A stretch of 64,000 nt of DNA from Microcebus murinus (taxonomy: Eukaryota; Chordata; Mammalia; Primates; Cheirogaleidae), in the NCBI RefSeq assembly GCF_040939455.1, contig NC_134117.1, forward strand, positions 26,901,501 through 26,965,500, read 5' to 3'. The translations under genes were made by a program, and so were the position numbers. Below are positions 33,481 through 46,019 of the stretch, one piece after another. Positions within the stretch are counted from its first letter, which is position 1. Each line of letters begins with the position of its first letter. The notes under the pieces were generated by a model. That model was not told the DNA's origin. It saw only the letters and a program-made list of their open reading frames with translations, and did not search any database.

Positions 33481-35394
33481 TTTTGGGGGTGTCCTTTGGC
33501 TTTGATTCTTCATATTTATGGAGCTCTTTTGCTGATTCCTTCTTATCTAGAGTAGTTGTTTCTTCCTAGTTTTGGATTTTCTTTTGTTTAGATACTGATG
33601 TACCCAGTTTAATCTCTGATCTGGTAGGTGGTGCTTGTGGGTGAGAATTGACTACACCCTGTATGGTGGGTCAGTAAATGTGGTAAAAGTGGGTGCATAT
33701 TGACCTCCTTTTCAGTAGGTAGCCCTTGCCAGGAGGAACAAGCTGCAGTGTTGTTTTTGGGTCCTGTGACCAGCTCTAGTTCCTTGGGAGAACACTCAAG
33801 TGCCCCAGGTGGTGGGTGGAGCCCTGGAATTTCCAGGTGTGTTCTTATTCTCTACCTTAGCAGTGATGGAAAGGGGAGTGATGGTGGACATGGCTGGGTT
33901 GGGTGAGCCTGCCCTCAAACTCCACAAATGCTTTTAGCAAGGGTCAAAGTTCTGTTCTGTGCCTCTAGGCAAAGCTTCTAGGGAGGGGATGAAGTGGCCC
34001 CATAGACAGTCTGCATGTGGATGTGGGGCTGTCTAAAACCCATAGTCTGGAGCAGAGCTCACTCCTTTGTACCCTTCCCTATTTCTCATTGTTTTTTGGG
34101 TTGGCCTCTGCCAGCAGGCAGGACTTCAAGCCAGCTGAGCTCCTCCAGGACTCTGATACAGGCTGAGAGGTTCCCTTCCCAGGATCTCAGCCTGAGCTGG
34201 TAGTGCTGTCCTCCAATGGTTTGAGGGATACCCTTTGAGCATACTGCAGCTAGGACCCACTCTGCACTCTCAGTCCTGATCTGCTCCTGCTGGGACCCCA
34301 CACCGTTTGAGACTAATTCACAAATATCCCCTCTGTGCCCCCAGGAGATGCAATTGAGACCTTGGCATACAGGATCTGGCCTGCAGGTCCAAGATCTGGG
34401 CCGCAGAGATTAAACCCTGACCATGCCAGGGAGAGAGATACTGGTCCCAAGTCTCTCTCATGGGGTGCTATGGGTGATTCAGTGTCCCTCCACCTTGGGG
34501 TGTGTCCCACTCTGCTGTAGTTGCCAGAAAAGCAGCACCAGGGAGGGCCAGCAGGTAGGGAACTCACAGTCCTAGCACCCTTCAGTCTGCTGCAGGATCC
34601 CAAAAGAAAAGTTCTTAGACCCGTTTCCTTTGGAAGCCTCTGTGGGGTGGCTCAAATGTTTTTCTCAGCAGCTGAAGGTGGGGGAGGGCAAAGGGGTGAA
34701 GAAGAGTTTAGGTAGAGGAAAGTCCACCCTCTGGTCATTTCCAACCCTTTGTTTGGGAGGCAGTTCACTCAGAATGATAGGGCTCTGGAATCACGCAGAT
34801 CATGCGGGATTCACTGGGCCCCTGTGGCTCCTATAGCCTGGGCTGGAGTTGGGAAATGTTTATGTGGGGATGAGCAAGACAGAACCTGAGGGGTTGAGGC
34901 CACATGGAGAGGGCAAAGCACCTGGTGGGTACAGAAGCAATATGACACCTGCCATCTAGTTCAGATCTGTGGGGCTGGAGGGACCTGGAGGAGGGGGTAA
35001 GAGCCTGATTCCTTGTTCACAAGAAGCTCTCTGCTCACTGGCAGCAGCAGTCTTGGGCTAGCTTCAGCAGAAAGTCTCTACAGCAGCTTGGGAGACCACC
35101 AACAATCTGATATGCAAGGGAGGGGGATGTTAGCCAGTCTACCTATCCCTCTCACTGGTCTCTGAGCCTCTCTGGGCTTAATCCCTGCTGATGACTTTCT
35201 CCTTTTAGTTCTGCTCTGCATCTTCTTCCTGTGGAGTCTCCTGTAGTTTCAGGCACCATTCTTTCAGACCCTCATCCAATCTATGTTTGTCTATTTGTTT
35301 TTTCTCTTTCATCTGAAATTTTTCCTTGCAGAGACACTCTGGCTCGTGGTGTCTTTGGTCCACCATCTTGAAGCTCTTCTTCTCATTATTCTTA

Positions 35395-36351
35395 TATAAA
35401 AGTGTCTATAAATTTGTTGAAAATGTTCTGCTATGTACATAAAGAATGAATTCACTTGAAGACGACTTTTTAGAAATAATACTGACATCTATTAACTAAC
35501 TTTTATGGGTTCAGATTCAGTTATTTGTCTCCCTTCACCTCACCTCCTCCCCCTCTTTGAGGTATTTATTGAACTTTTGTGGGGGATTCCTGTGTTTTAA
35601 TAAAATGAAAAATATAAAAGTTAAGGTAGCCTTATGGGGAAGTAAATTTTCTAGGATTTTATTTAGAACATAAACTCCTGGAGGTCAAGGAATATTTTAC
35701 TTGTGTGGCATTCTGGATAGTATGTAGAGCACAGTGAATGATCCTGAAATGAGGTCAGATTTCTAAAAATTTATTTGTTCTGTGAAAGTCATCTTGTCGG
35801 GTCTATATTCAGGCAGCTTGAAACAGTAACCATTATAAATTGACGGCATTTTTCAAAACACTTTCCAATATTCCTTTCTGAAGACTCATGTCTTGTTATT
35901 TGCTGCCACTTTTGGTTTTGTACCTTTTCCTTCAGCCATTAGACTCTGAATTGGACTGGGATTCCTGTGCTCAACTTTACTGTGTTACTGTGGCAAACAA
36001 ATCGAGCAAAAGAGATTTGTTCTTCCCTGTTATAGCCCATTCTGCTAACTTAAATTGAGCAAAAGTGCCCACATCAATGACTCAAGAACTGTTCTTTCAG
36101 TATCACAAACCATAATGCTGAGGGGACTATTTCTAGGCAAGCATAAGGCTATGGTAACCAACAAGCATAAAACATCATTTTAGATTCAAATTCTTTCCCT
36201 GTAGCACCTTTCTCGATCACTGTTACTTAATAGTTGTCTGTACCATTAATTTGAGATTTTGGTGGAAGTTTAAAATAATTTCTGCCAACACCTGTGGATT
36301 TTAATTATGCTTAAAATTATTATTATTGTTAAGTTTTTTGGGGTTGTTTTC
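35395..36351. other. No gene seen
   Basis: Single-copy-looking sequence with no recognised exon or repeat. Confidence 0.5.
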
Positions 36352-36643
36352 TTATTTTTTAGAGATGGGGTCTTACTCTGTTGCTGAGGCTGGAATGCAG
36401 TAGTCTAGTCATAGTGCACTGCAGCCTCCAACTCCTGGGCTCAAGTGATCCTCTTGCTGCAGCCTTCTGAGTGCCTTGTACAATAGGTACACATCACCAC
36501 ATCTGGCTAGTTAAAAAAAAATTTTGTAAAATGGGGTATTGCTATATTGCCCAGGCTGTTTTCAAACTCTTGGCTTCCAGTGATCCTCCTGCCTTGGGCT
36601 CCCAGAGTTCTAGGACTACTGGCATGAGCCACTGTGCCTGGCC
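36352..36643 (-). mobile_element. Older Alu (AluJ-like), antisense
   Basis: Reversed dimer from TTTTTTAGAGATGGGGTCTTAC to GAGCCACTGTGCCTGGCC, diverged and lacking the TTGGCCAATTAA block. No clean TSD. Confidence 0.9.
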
Positions 36644-37512
36644 CAAATTAATTTTATCAGTGGTTTGAATAATCATTTCCATTCTCAAAATGGCTCCTAT
36701 AGCTTCTCAGTAGAGTGAGTCCACTTATTGTTGTTTTTGAGATTTTGGGAGATCTCCCTGTTATCCTATTTTACTTGTTCCCCTTTCCTTATTTCCTGTA
36801 CTTAAGTGAATCTGCTATAAACTTCTCTGCACAAAGTTTATCATTAAATACTCCATATTTTCTTCCACTCTACCCTAGATGCTTGGATCAACCTCATTTC
36901 ACACATTTGCCAATTTCTCTCTTAGCTCATTCTAAAGCATCTTTAAAACCCCTTTATATAGTAGCAGCATATTTTACATTAGTGTCAGGGGACAAGGGAA
37001 CATCTGCTTTGTTAACTTTCTGCTTTCAGGGGGGTGGAATGTATATTTGTCTATCAATATGAATCTAAGTGGGTATGATTGGATGTACAGCCAAAACCCC
37101 TGGATAGCAGAATATTTAATATCAGGTTTTTCCCTCTGACATTTACTTCAAACCTTATCAAAGTAAAATAACGTTTAGAAATGACCTTGAAAAGTGATTA
37201 GTATGCAGCATTGTATGCTATTTATTTGTATGTTTGTTTATTAATGTATTATAGAGTGATGTGGATTATATAACCATAGAAGACTTCTAGAGGGCTAAAG
37301 ATTGAGTCATATGTATGAATACATATTCTAAACTGTGGTTACAAGTTTCCTGGGGAAGTTTTTCAATATAAAAAATTTATGGACTAGACTGTCCAATAGT
37401 GAAACATGTGTTTTGGAAGTAGTTGATAAATGAAATCTCTGTATTAACTTATTCTTTATAAATATTAATACTCAAAATAGTAAGCATCATTGCTATTCAA
37501 ACATACATTGAT
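36644..37512. other. No gene seen
   Basis: Single-copy-looking. The 115-residue open frame at 36715-37062 is hydrophobic, with no splice or domain evidence. Confidence 0.5.
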
Positions 37513-37520
37513 AGGATTTT

Positions 37521-37993
37521 TTTAAATTTTATTTTAGTGCATTATGGGGGTACAAGTGTTTAGGTTACATATATTGCCCATGCCCCCCTCTCCCCTCTAG
37601 TAGGAGCTTCAAGTGTGTCCATCCCCCAAACGTTGCACATCTTACTCATTGTGGTTGTATATACCCATCCCCTCCTTCCCCCTCCCACCCTCCCGACACC
37701 CGATAAATGTTACTCCTATATGTCCACTTAGGTGTTGATCTGTTAATACAAATTTGCTGGTGAGTACATGTGGTGCTGGTTTTTCCATTCTTGAGATACT
37801 TCACTTAGTAGAATGGGTTCCAGCTGTATCCAGGAATATACAAGAGGTGCTATATCACCATTGTTTCTTAAAGCTGAGTAGTATTCCATGGTATACATAT
37901 ACCACATTTTATTAATCCACTCATGAATTGATGGGCACTTGAGTTGTTTCCACAGCTTTGCAATTGTGAATTGTGCTTTTATAAACACATTCG
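37521..37993 (-). mobile_element. 5'-truncated L1, antisense (second 3'-UTR subfamily)
   Basis: T-rich tail, a 3' UTR with GTGCATTATGGGGGTACAAGTG and GGTTACATATATTGCCCATG, then the end of ORF2. TSD AGGATTTT at 37513-37520 and 37994-38001. The 3' UTR groups with those at 54000 and 28240 and not with the one at 8214. Confidence 0.92.
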
Positions 37994-38001
37994 AGGATTT
38001 T

Positions 38002-39322
38002 GAGTGCGCTTTTGAAGTAATTTGTACATATGTTCAACCTCTTTGAAATGATTTTGTAGTTTTGGATTTCAGTATTCCTGAATCAAAATTAAAGAGTTCA
38101 CTTTGAAGTCTGTTTTAACTAAGATAAGTTTATCCAAAACAGTGATTTCTAGATTTGGGAGGGTAAAGCTTTCTTTCTTAGGGATCAGGAGAAGGGGCTT
38201 ATTTGTATAATGAACAGGTTTTTAGCTGCCCAGTTTCTGCCTGGTTGAGGAAATGGGTAATAAAAATACTTTGATTCAACTTACAACAGCATTTACTGAA
38301 TGCTTACTGTATATCACTGTTTTCTGTTGCTACTCAAAATTCTATGCTATATCATCTTTTGGGGCATACCATTATCAGACTTTACTAATGCTGACATTTC
38401 CAGGCCAGTTGTCCCCTGCTATCAGGCAAGGCTCCAGAAGGTCCACCCTTGTGCTTCCTGGCTCACCTGTTCCAGGCCAATGGGTCATGATCTGAATGCC
38501 ATTGACCCTGGGATCCTGGTTTCTTCTTTATCTTGATAGTTTATTTCCTCACCTTCTCTCATAACTAGGAGTTGTAAGAGAAAGGAAAACTGGAAGAAGT
38601 TCTGTAGTTCAAACTATTCTCTGTTAAATATTTAATTTAATAAGGAAAGTTGTGTGCATATGGCTGGTTTCACAAGGCAGATGATCTTCCTGCTTCTTTT
38701 CTCTTTGTTATAGGGAAAAATTCACCCAAAGTGCATATGTCACTGAATTAATCTGAGGAAGTACCTTCCTCTTAGGAACTTTTCTCCCAATTTGTAAAAG
38801 TAATGCATGCCCATTGATGAAAACTTGAAAATTCTCTTAACCTAGAGATAACTAATATATGTATTTTATATATATTTAAAACATAATTGAAATATTATGT
38901 TATAGATATAGTTAAAGGTCTACTTTTCCAGTTAAAATGCTATGTTGAATACCCCTCATCTTGTTAAAATTCTTGGAAAATGCTTCTGAAAGCCATTCTT
39001 TCTTATGGTTATACTAAATGTCTTTTTTTAGTATTGGTATTTAATGTATACTTTTTCAACACTTAAAAATTATGTAAATTCAATTTAAATTTGGAAAGTA
39101 TAAAAAGAGGAAAAAATTATCCAAAATTCCATTACTTAGAGATGATGACTATTACAATTTTGGTATGTTATATATTTATATCTATATATAATATGATAAG
39201 TTAACCTGTATATTAAATTATATCTAAATGGTATATATTTAAACTATAAATATGATTTCAAAATTAGAATTATTATTATTATTTATATTAATAAAGCTTT
39301 TGATATTTAAATTGTTAACATT
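38002..39322. other. No gene seen; AT-rich toward the end
   Basis: No supported exon. Overlapping open frames at 38253-38536 have no domain evidence. The part 38850-39320 is very AT-rich and contains the AAAAATTGCATATAT target of the next L1. Confidence 0.5.
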
Positions 39323-39337
39323 AAAAATTGCATATAT

Positions 39338-41111
39338 GGGGGGGTGGAGCAAGATGGCGGACGAATAACACCGTCAGACAGAGTGTCTCTGCAGAAAAGA
39401 CAGATTCTAGCAGAAATTAGAGGAAAGAAGCAAGAAGACGAGCATACAGCGGACAAGAGCCAGAAGGAGGGGTACCTGAGACCCCAGGAGACTCCATGGG
39501 AGGAGGCTGCGGAGGAGAACTGGAGGCTGAGACCACCGGAGCAGCCCAGAGACCAGCGGCAAGGGTAGGTGGATTTGCTGTTTCCCCTCCCCTGCATTTG
39601 GGACTGCTGGTGGGCTCCCCAGCGGGTGGAGAGACCTGCGGACACCAGCCCAGAGACTGCCACCGCCAGCCAGCGGTGAGCCTGTAGCAGACGTGGCACC
39701 AGGTTCCCAACTTCCTCCAGGCACCTCTGTGTGCACAGACCCGAGCCGCGCGGCAGGCGCCATATTGCCTCCTCCTCCCCTCCGCCAACCCTACCCGCGG
39801 CTGCCCAGAGAGACAATACAGCCACCAGCTGGAGGCACCTCCAGGGAACGGGACCTTCCCTTTTGGGACCCTACAGCTGACTCAATGGGAACTCAGACTG
39901 TGAGCTCTCTACCCGCCCGCCCTCCCAGGTGCTGCTGGCACCGTGTTCCCAGGAAAACGGTGCCGACTCAGAGGCTGAGAGACATAGACCCAGCTTGGGC
40001 TCCCTGTGGGTGAATTGAGACCAGAAATCCTCTCCCTGGTGGGGATACAGTTTGAACTCTGGGACCCAGAGGTCGGACCTGCAGACCAGATTCCCTGCAC
40101 CGAGGGCTAGCATTGCCGGGGGCACAGAAGAGTTATACGTGAACAGCCTACTGAGGTGTGTGTGCCTCCAGGGGCGGATCGGCATCCTAGAGGGAACCCT
40201 ACTCCCAGGAGGAGGCCGTGCGCCCAACCCAGGTGGCGTTCCTGTGCAGGGAACCTCCCGGCTGACATCACAGTCTGGGGAGGCCTGGTGGCTTGTGGTC
40301 TGGCCTGCTGGCAGAGGCCCAGGAGTAGCTGCGGAATTGGGGAGGGTGGAAAGAAGCGAGGCCCGCTACACTGCAGGTCTCAGACAGCCCCACCCCCACA
40401 CACAGACTTTCTGGCTGAGCGAGACCATTCCAGCCCCGCCCTGACAGTTTTCCCTGGAAGCAGAGAACAGAACTTTGACCCCTGCTAACGGCCTGAGGGC
40501 AGGCTTACCCAACCCAGCTCCACCCAGAACAAGAGCTGATAACAGGATACAAAATCAACAGCATAGGCCGGGCGTGGTGGCTCACGCCTGTAATCCTAGC
40601 ACTTTGGGAGGCCGAGGCGGGCGGATTGCTCAAGGTCAGGAGTTCGAAACCAGCCAGAGTGAGACCCCGTCTCTACCAAAAATAGAAAGAAATTATTGAC
40701 CAACTAAAAATATATATACAAAAAATTAGCTGGGCATGGTGGTGCATGCCTGTAGTCCCAGCTACTCGGGAGGCTGAGGCAGTAGGATCGCTGAGCCCCG
40801 GAGATAGAGGTTGCTGTGAGCCAGGCTGATGCCATGGCACTCACTCTAGCCTGGGCAACAGAGTGAGACTCTGTCTCAACAAAAAAAAAAAAAAAAAAAA
40901 AAAAAAATCAACAGCATAGCCTGTTCCTCCAAGCAAACGCCACCTACTGACAGGGACGGAATCTAGCACAGCCTTTCCACGGCACCCACTGACTCAATAT
41001 ACAGGGAGTGGTCCAATTTCACCCACAGACACCACCTAACGCCTCAGAAACTAAACAAGGTGTGTGAATACCCAAACAATAACTTAAGGAAAGAAACAAC
41101 AATGGATCGAC
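39338..41111 (+). promoter_or_regulatory. L1 5' UTR with internal promoter region
   Basis: GC- and CpG-rich leader that begins with CAAGATGGCGG at 39350-39360, matching the YY1-type site that positions L1 transcription starts. It contains an Alu insertion at 40566-40903 between this start and ORF1. Long antisense open frames cover its first 500 bp. Promoter activity is inferred from the family and is not shown by the sequence. Confidence 0.7.
40566..40903 (+). mobile_element. Full-length Alu inside the young L1 5' UTR, sense
   Basis: GGCCGGGCGTGGTGGCTCACG start, a middle region with AAAGAAATTATTGACCAACTA (a diverged form of the strepsirrhine block), a right monomer and an A tail of more than 25. 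TSD AAAATCAACAGCATA at 40551-40565 and 40904-40918. It landed after the L1, so it is the youngest layer here. Confidence 0.97.
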
Positions 41112-42103
41112 ATGGGAAGAAATCAGCGAAAGAACTCAGGAAATATGAAGAACCAAATGGAAAACAGTCTTACAAAGAGGAGCACCAGCCCCCTAGAAAC
41201 GGACACCAACCAAAATCAGGTAACCAATATGACAGAAGAGGAATTTCGTATGTGGATCATAAGACCACTCACCCAGCTGCAACAACAACTCAATAACCAA
41301 CACAAAGAAACCACAAAAAGCCTCCAGGATATGGAAAAAGAAATAGACAGAATGAAGAAAAGTTTAACCGAACTCCTGGAAATGAAGAATCAATTCAAGG
41401 AACTACAAAATACAGTGGAAAGTCTCAAGAACAGGGTAGATCAAACAGAAGAAAGAATCTCAGAGCTTGAAGATAACACCCTCCAATTAAATAAATCAGT
41501 CACAGAAATAGAGCAGAGAAACAAGCGAAAAGAGCAAAGTCTACAAGAGCTGTGGGATTATGTGAAGAAACCTAATGTGAGGGTCATAGGGTTACCAGAA
41601 GGGGAAGAAGACAACACACAAGGGTTGGACAAGCTGTTTGAAGATATAATAGAGGAAAATTTCCCAGGCCTTGCTCAAAATCTGGATATACAAGTTCAAG
41701 AAGCTCAGAGGACCCCTGGGAGATTCAATGCAAACAGGAAGACGTCACGACATGCAGTCATCAGACTGACCGAAGTATCAACTAAAGAGGCCCTTCTAAG
41801 AGCTGTAAGACAAAAGAAGCAAGTAACATACTGGGAAAGCCAATTCGAATAACATCAGACTTCTTTAATGAGACTTTACAAGCATGGAGAGACTGGGGCC
41901 CCATTCTCACTCTTCTGAAACAAAACAATGCCCAGCCTAGAATATTATCCCCTGCAAAACTAAGCTTCGTATATGAAGGAGAAATAAAAACATTCTCGGA
42001 CAAACAAAGGCTCAGAGAATTCACCAAGACAAGACCAGCCCTACAAGAAGTACTTAAAACAGCGTTACGCACGGAACATCATAATAATAACCCACGAATA
42101 TAA
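41112..42103 (+). pseudogene. L1 ORF1 (RNA-binding chaperone), frameshifted
   Basis: ORF1 proteins are trimeric nucleic-acid chaperones that coat L1 RNA. The frame opens at ATG 41112 (MGRNQRKNSG). A coiled-coil region covers roughly residues 60-135 (LEMKNQFKELQNTVESLKNR, then SELEDN), followed by the RRM-like region (ELWDYVKKPNVRVIGLPEGE) and the start of the C-terminal domain. The frame closes at 41852, after 246 residues. A net loss of one base near 41831 is the cause: the next frame carries the expected remainder (ETLQAWRDWGPILTLLKQNN) to a stop at 42101-42103, giving about the usual family length. Apart from this the copy is well preserved, so the frameshift may be recent. An overlapping frame at 41060-41296 is a shadow. 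Confidence 0.92.
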
Positions 42104-42144
42104 AAACAACCAAAACCCAAAGATATTAAAGGCCAGATATTACA

Positions 42145-45100
42145 ATGGCTCAAGACAGAAATCATAGCAACAACATCCAACCCAACAGAATGATCAGTAA
42201 TCTACCTTACCTATCAGTTCTCTCAATAAATGTGAATGGCTTAAACTCTCTACTCAAGAGACATAGGCTGGCTGAATGGATAAGAAAATACAGGCCAAGT
42301 ATATGCTGTCTTCATGAAAGACATCTAACCTGCAAGGATGCATATACACTAAAAATAAAAGGGTGGAGATCAATATTCCAAGCAAATAGAAGCCAAAAGA
42401 AGGCTGGTGTGGCAGTTCTAATTTCAGACAATTTAGTTTTTAAACCAACAAAAGTAGTGAAAGACAAAGAGGGTCATTATATAATGGTGAAGGGCACAGT
42501 CCAACAAGAAGAGATAACAATTTTAATTATATATGCACCCAACTTAGGTGCACCCAGATTCATAAAGCAAACCTTACTGGAGCTAAGCAAATGGATTAAT
42601 AGCAACTCCATAATCACCAGAGATTACAACACCTCACTGACGGCACGAGACAGATCTTCTAAACAGAAAATTAATAAAGAAATAATGGACTTAAACAAAA
42701 CTCTAGAACAATTGGGTCTGACAGACATCTATAGGATATTTTACCCAAAATCCACTGAATATACGTTCTTCTCATCAGCTCACGGGACATTCTCTAAGAT
42801 TGACCATATCCTAGGACACAAAGTAAATCTCAAGAAATTTAAAAAAATAGAAATCATACCATGTACCTACTCAGATCACAGTGGAATAAAACTAGAAATC
42901 AACCCTCACAGAAACTCACATTTCTACACTAAAACGTGGAAATTAAAAAACCTCCTACTAAATGATTACTTCATAAGTGAAGAAATCAAGATGGAAATAA
43001 AAAAATTCTATGAAGAAAACGACAATGGAGAGACAAGTTATCACTCCTCTGGGAAACAGCTAAAGCAGTTCTGAGAGGAAAGTTTATCTCCATAAATGCC
43101 TATAACCAAAAGACAAGAAGATCACAAATAGACAATCTAATGAAATGACTCAAAGAGCTGGAAAAAGAAGAACAGACCAACCCCAAACTCAGCAGAAGAA
43201 ATGAAATCAACAAGATCAAATCAGAACTAAACGAAATTGAAAACAGGGAAGCTATTCGGGAGATTAATAAAACAAAAAGTTGGTTCTTTGAAAAAATAAA
43301 CAAAATTGACACACCATTGGCTAAGCTAATGTAAAGCAGAAAAGACAAATCTCTAATAAGCTCCATCAGGAATAAAAAAGGAGATATCACAACTGATCCC
43401 AAAGAGATACAAGATACAATTTATGAATACTACAAAAATCTTTATGCACACAACTAGAAAATGTGGAGGAAATGGACCAATTTCTAGAAACACACAGCCT
43501 CCTTAGGCTCAACCAGGAAGAAATAGATTCCCTGAGCAGACCAGTCTCAACAGCTTAAATAGAAACAGCAATTAAAAATCTCCCTAAAAAGAAAAGTCCC
43601 GGTCCAGATGGCTTCACGCCTGAATTTTACCATACTTACAAAGAAGAACTAGTACCTATCCTGCAGAAACTATTCCACAACATCGAGAAGAACGGAAACC
43701 TCCCTGACACCTTTTATGAAGCGAATATTACTCTGATACCAAATCCAGGAAAGGATGCAACAAAAAAAGAAAACTACAGACCAATATCCCTAATGAATAT
43801 AGATGCAAAAATTTTCAACAAAATCTTAGCTAACCGAATCCAGACACTTATCAAAAAAATAATCCACCACGACCAAGTGGGCTTCATCCCAGGGATGCAG
43901 GGATGGTTCAACATACGTTAATCTATAAATGCAATTCACCACATAAACAGAAGCAAAAACAAAGACCATATGATTCTTTCAATAGATGCAGAAAAAGCTT
44001 TTGACAAAATTCAACACCCTTTCATGATAAGAACACTTAATAAAATAGGCATAGAAGGGACATACCTAAAAATGATACAAGCCATATATGACAGAGCCAT
44101 AGCCAACATCATACGGAATGGGGAAAAATTGAAAGCATTCCCACTTAGAACTGGAACCAGACAAGGGTGCCCACTATCTCCACTTCTGTTCAACATAGTG
44201 CTGGAAGTCTTGGCTACAGCAATCAGACAGGAAAATGGAATCAAAGGTATCCAAATAGGGGCAGAAGAGATCAAACTTTCACTGTTTACTGATGATATGA
44301 TATTGTATCTAGAAAACCCCAAAGATTCAACCAGGAAACTCCTGGAACTGATCAATGAATTTAGTAAAGTCTCAGGATACAAAATCAATACACAGAAATC
44401 AGAGGCATTCATATACGCCAACAACAATCTAATTGAGAACCAAATCAAAGACTCAATTCCCTTCACAATAGCAACAAAGAAATTAAAGTACCTAGGAATA
44501 TACTTAACCAAGGAGGTAAAAGACCTCTACAGGGAGAACTATGAAACACTGAGGAAGGAAATAGCAGAGGATGTAAACAGATGGAAATGCACACCATGCT
44601 CGTGGATCGGTACACTCAGTATCATCAAAATGTCTATACTACCCAAACTGATCTACAGATTTAATGCAGTACCTATTAAAATCCCATCAGCATTCTTCAC
44701 AGATATAGAAAAAATAATTTTACGCCTCGTATGGAACCAAAGAAGACCCTGAATATCAAGAGCAATTCTAGGCAACAAAAACAAAATGGGAGGCATTAAT
44801 ATGCCAGATATCAAACTATACTACAAAGCTGTAGTAATTAAATCAATATGGTATTGGCACAAGAATAGGAATATTGACCAGTGGAACAGATCTGAGAATC
44901 CTGATATAAAACCATCCTCATATAGCCATCTAATCTTTGACAAAGCAGACAAAAACATACGCTGGGGAAAAGAATCCCTTTTCAATAAATGGTGCTGGGA
45001 AAACTGGATAGCCACCTGCAGAATGCTAAAACAGGACCCACACCTTTCACCTCTCACAAAAACCAACTCACGGTGGATGAGAGTCTTAAACCTAAGTTAT

Positions 45101-46019
45101 GAAACTATTAGAACTCTAGAGGAAAATGTTGGAAATACTCTCCTAGACATCGGCCTAGGCAAAGAGTTTATGAAGAAGTCCCCAAAGGCAATCACAGCAG
45201 CAAAAAAAATAAATAAATGGGACGTGATCAAACTACAAAGCTTCTGCACAGCCAAAGAAATAGTCATGAAAGTAAACAGACCACCTACAGAATGGGAGAA
45301 AATTTTTGCATCCTATGCATCCAATAAGGGACTGATAACTAGAATATACTTAGAACTCACGAAAATCAGGAAGAAAAAAATCAAATAACGCCATTAAAAA
45401 GTGGGCAAAGGACTTGAATAGAAACTTTTCTAAAGAAGACAGAAGAATGGCCAACAAACATATGAAAAAATGCTCAACATCTCTAATCATCAGGGAAATG
45501 CAAATCAAAACCACAATGAGATATCACTTAACCCCAGTGAGAATGGCCTTTATCAAAAAATCTCCAAACAATAAATGCTGGCATGGTTACGGAGAGAGAG
45601 GAACACTCTTACACTGCTGGTGGGACTGCAAACTAGTTCAACCTCTGTGGAAAGCAATATGGAGATACCTTAAAGCGATACAAGTGAATCTACCGTTTGA
45701 TCCAGCAATCCCATTGCTGGGCATCTACCCAAAAGATCCAATGACACTCTACAAAAAAGACACCTGCACTCGAATGTTTATAGCAGCACAATTCATAATT
45801 GCAAGGCTGTGGAAACAGCCCAAGTGCCCATCAATCCAAGAATGGATTAATAAAATGTGGTATATGTATACCATGGAGTACTATTCAGCTCTAAGAAACA
45901 ATGGTGATATAGCACATCTTATATTTTCCTAGTTAGAGCTGGAACCCATACTACTAAGTGAAGTATCCCAAGAATGGAAAAACAAGCACCAGATATATTC
46001 TCCAGCAAACTGGTATTAA
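42145..46019 (+). pseudogene. L1 ORF2 (endonuclease + reverse transcriptase), inactivated
   Basis: ORF2 proteins nick target DNA and reverse-transcribe L1 RNA there. The endonuclease is open from 42145 to 43074, retaining the E of CLHERH, the D and N of RDYNTSL and SDHSGIKLEI. A frameshift near 43050 ends it. In-frame stops follow near 43146, 43332, 43555 and 43918, with a further disruption near 43455. The reverse transcriptase resumes at 43970-44752 ([22 protein letters not shown], where the family usually has FADD). TGA at 44750-44752 looks like decay of a CGA codon. The next pieces are 44786-45388 and 45414-45932, with the cysteine-rich tail ([14 protein letters not shown]). A TAG at 45930-45932 precedes the normal stop at 46017-46019. 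Confidence 0.93.

Larger units (their letters stand above)
28227..35380 (-). mobile_element. Old near-full-length L1, antisense
   Basis: About 7.15 kb. The left end is the 3' UTR with T tail (28227-28470). The right end is the 5' terminus, whose minus-strand text contains CAAGATGGTGG, a decayed version of the YY1-site start of the young copy at 39338. Imperfect TSDs of 14 bp (28213-28226 TCTCATCATTTTTA; 35381-35394 TCTCATTATTCTTA) match at 12 positions. The order from right to left is a GC-rich 5' UTR (about 33500-35380), ORF1, ORF2 and 3' UTR. All reading frames are broken. Two later events lie inside: a 78-bp L1-end insertion (31474-31551) and a 51-nt templated insertion (33350-33400). Confidence 0.9.

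Noticed and set aside
34313..34836. Clustered open frames on both strands
   Set aside because: GC-rich 5' UTR of the old minus-strand L1; no coding evidence.
38253..38536. Two overlapping 78-80-residue open frames as a possible exon
   Set aside because: No matched splice pair and no domain. The overlap of two frames suggests chance.
39693..40488. Several overlapping sense open frames of 106-130 residues
   Set aside because: They lie in the CpG-rich L1 5' UTR, where stops are rare. No family resemblance.
44011..44511. 166-residue minus-strand open frame
   Set aside because: Exact antisense shadow of the L1 reverse transcriptase.
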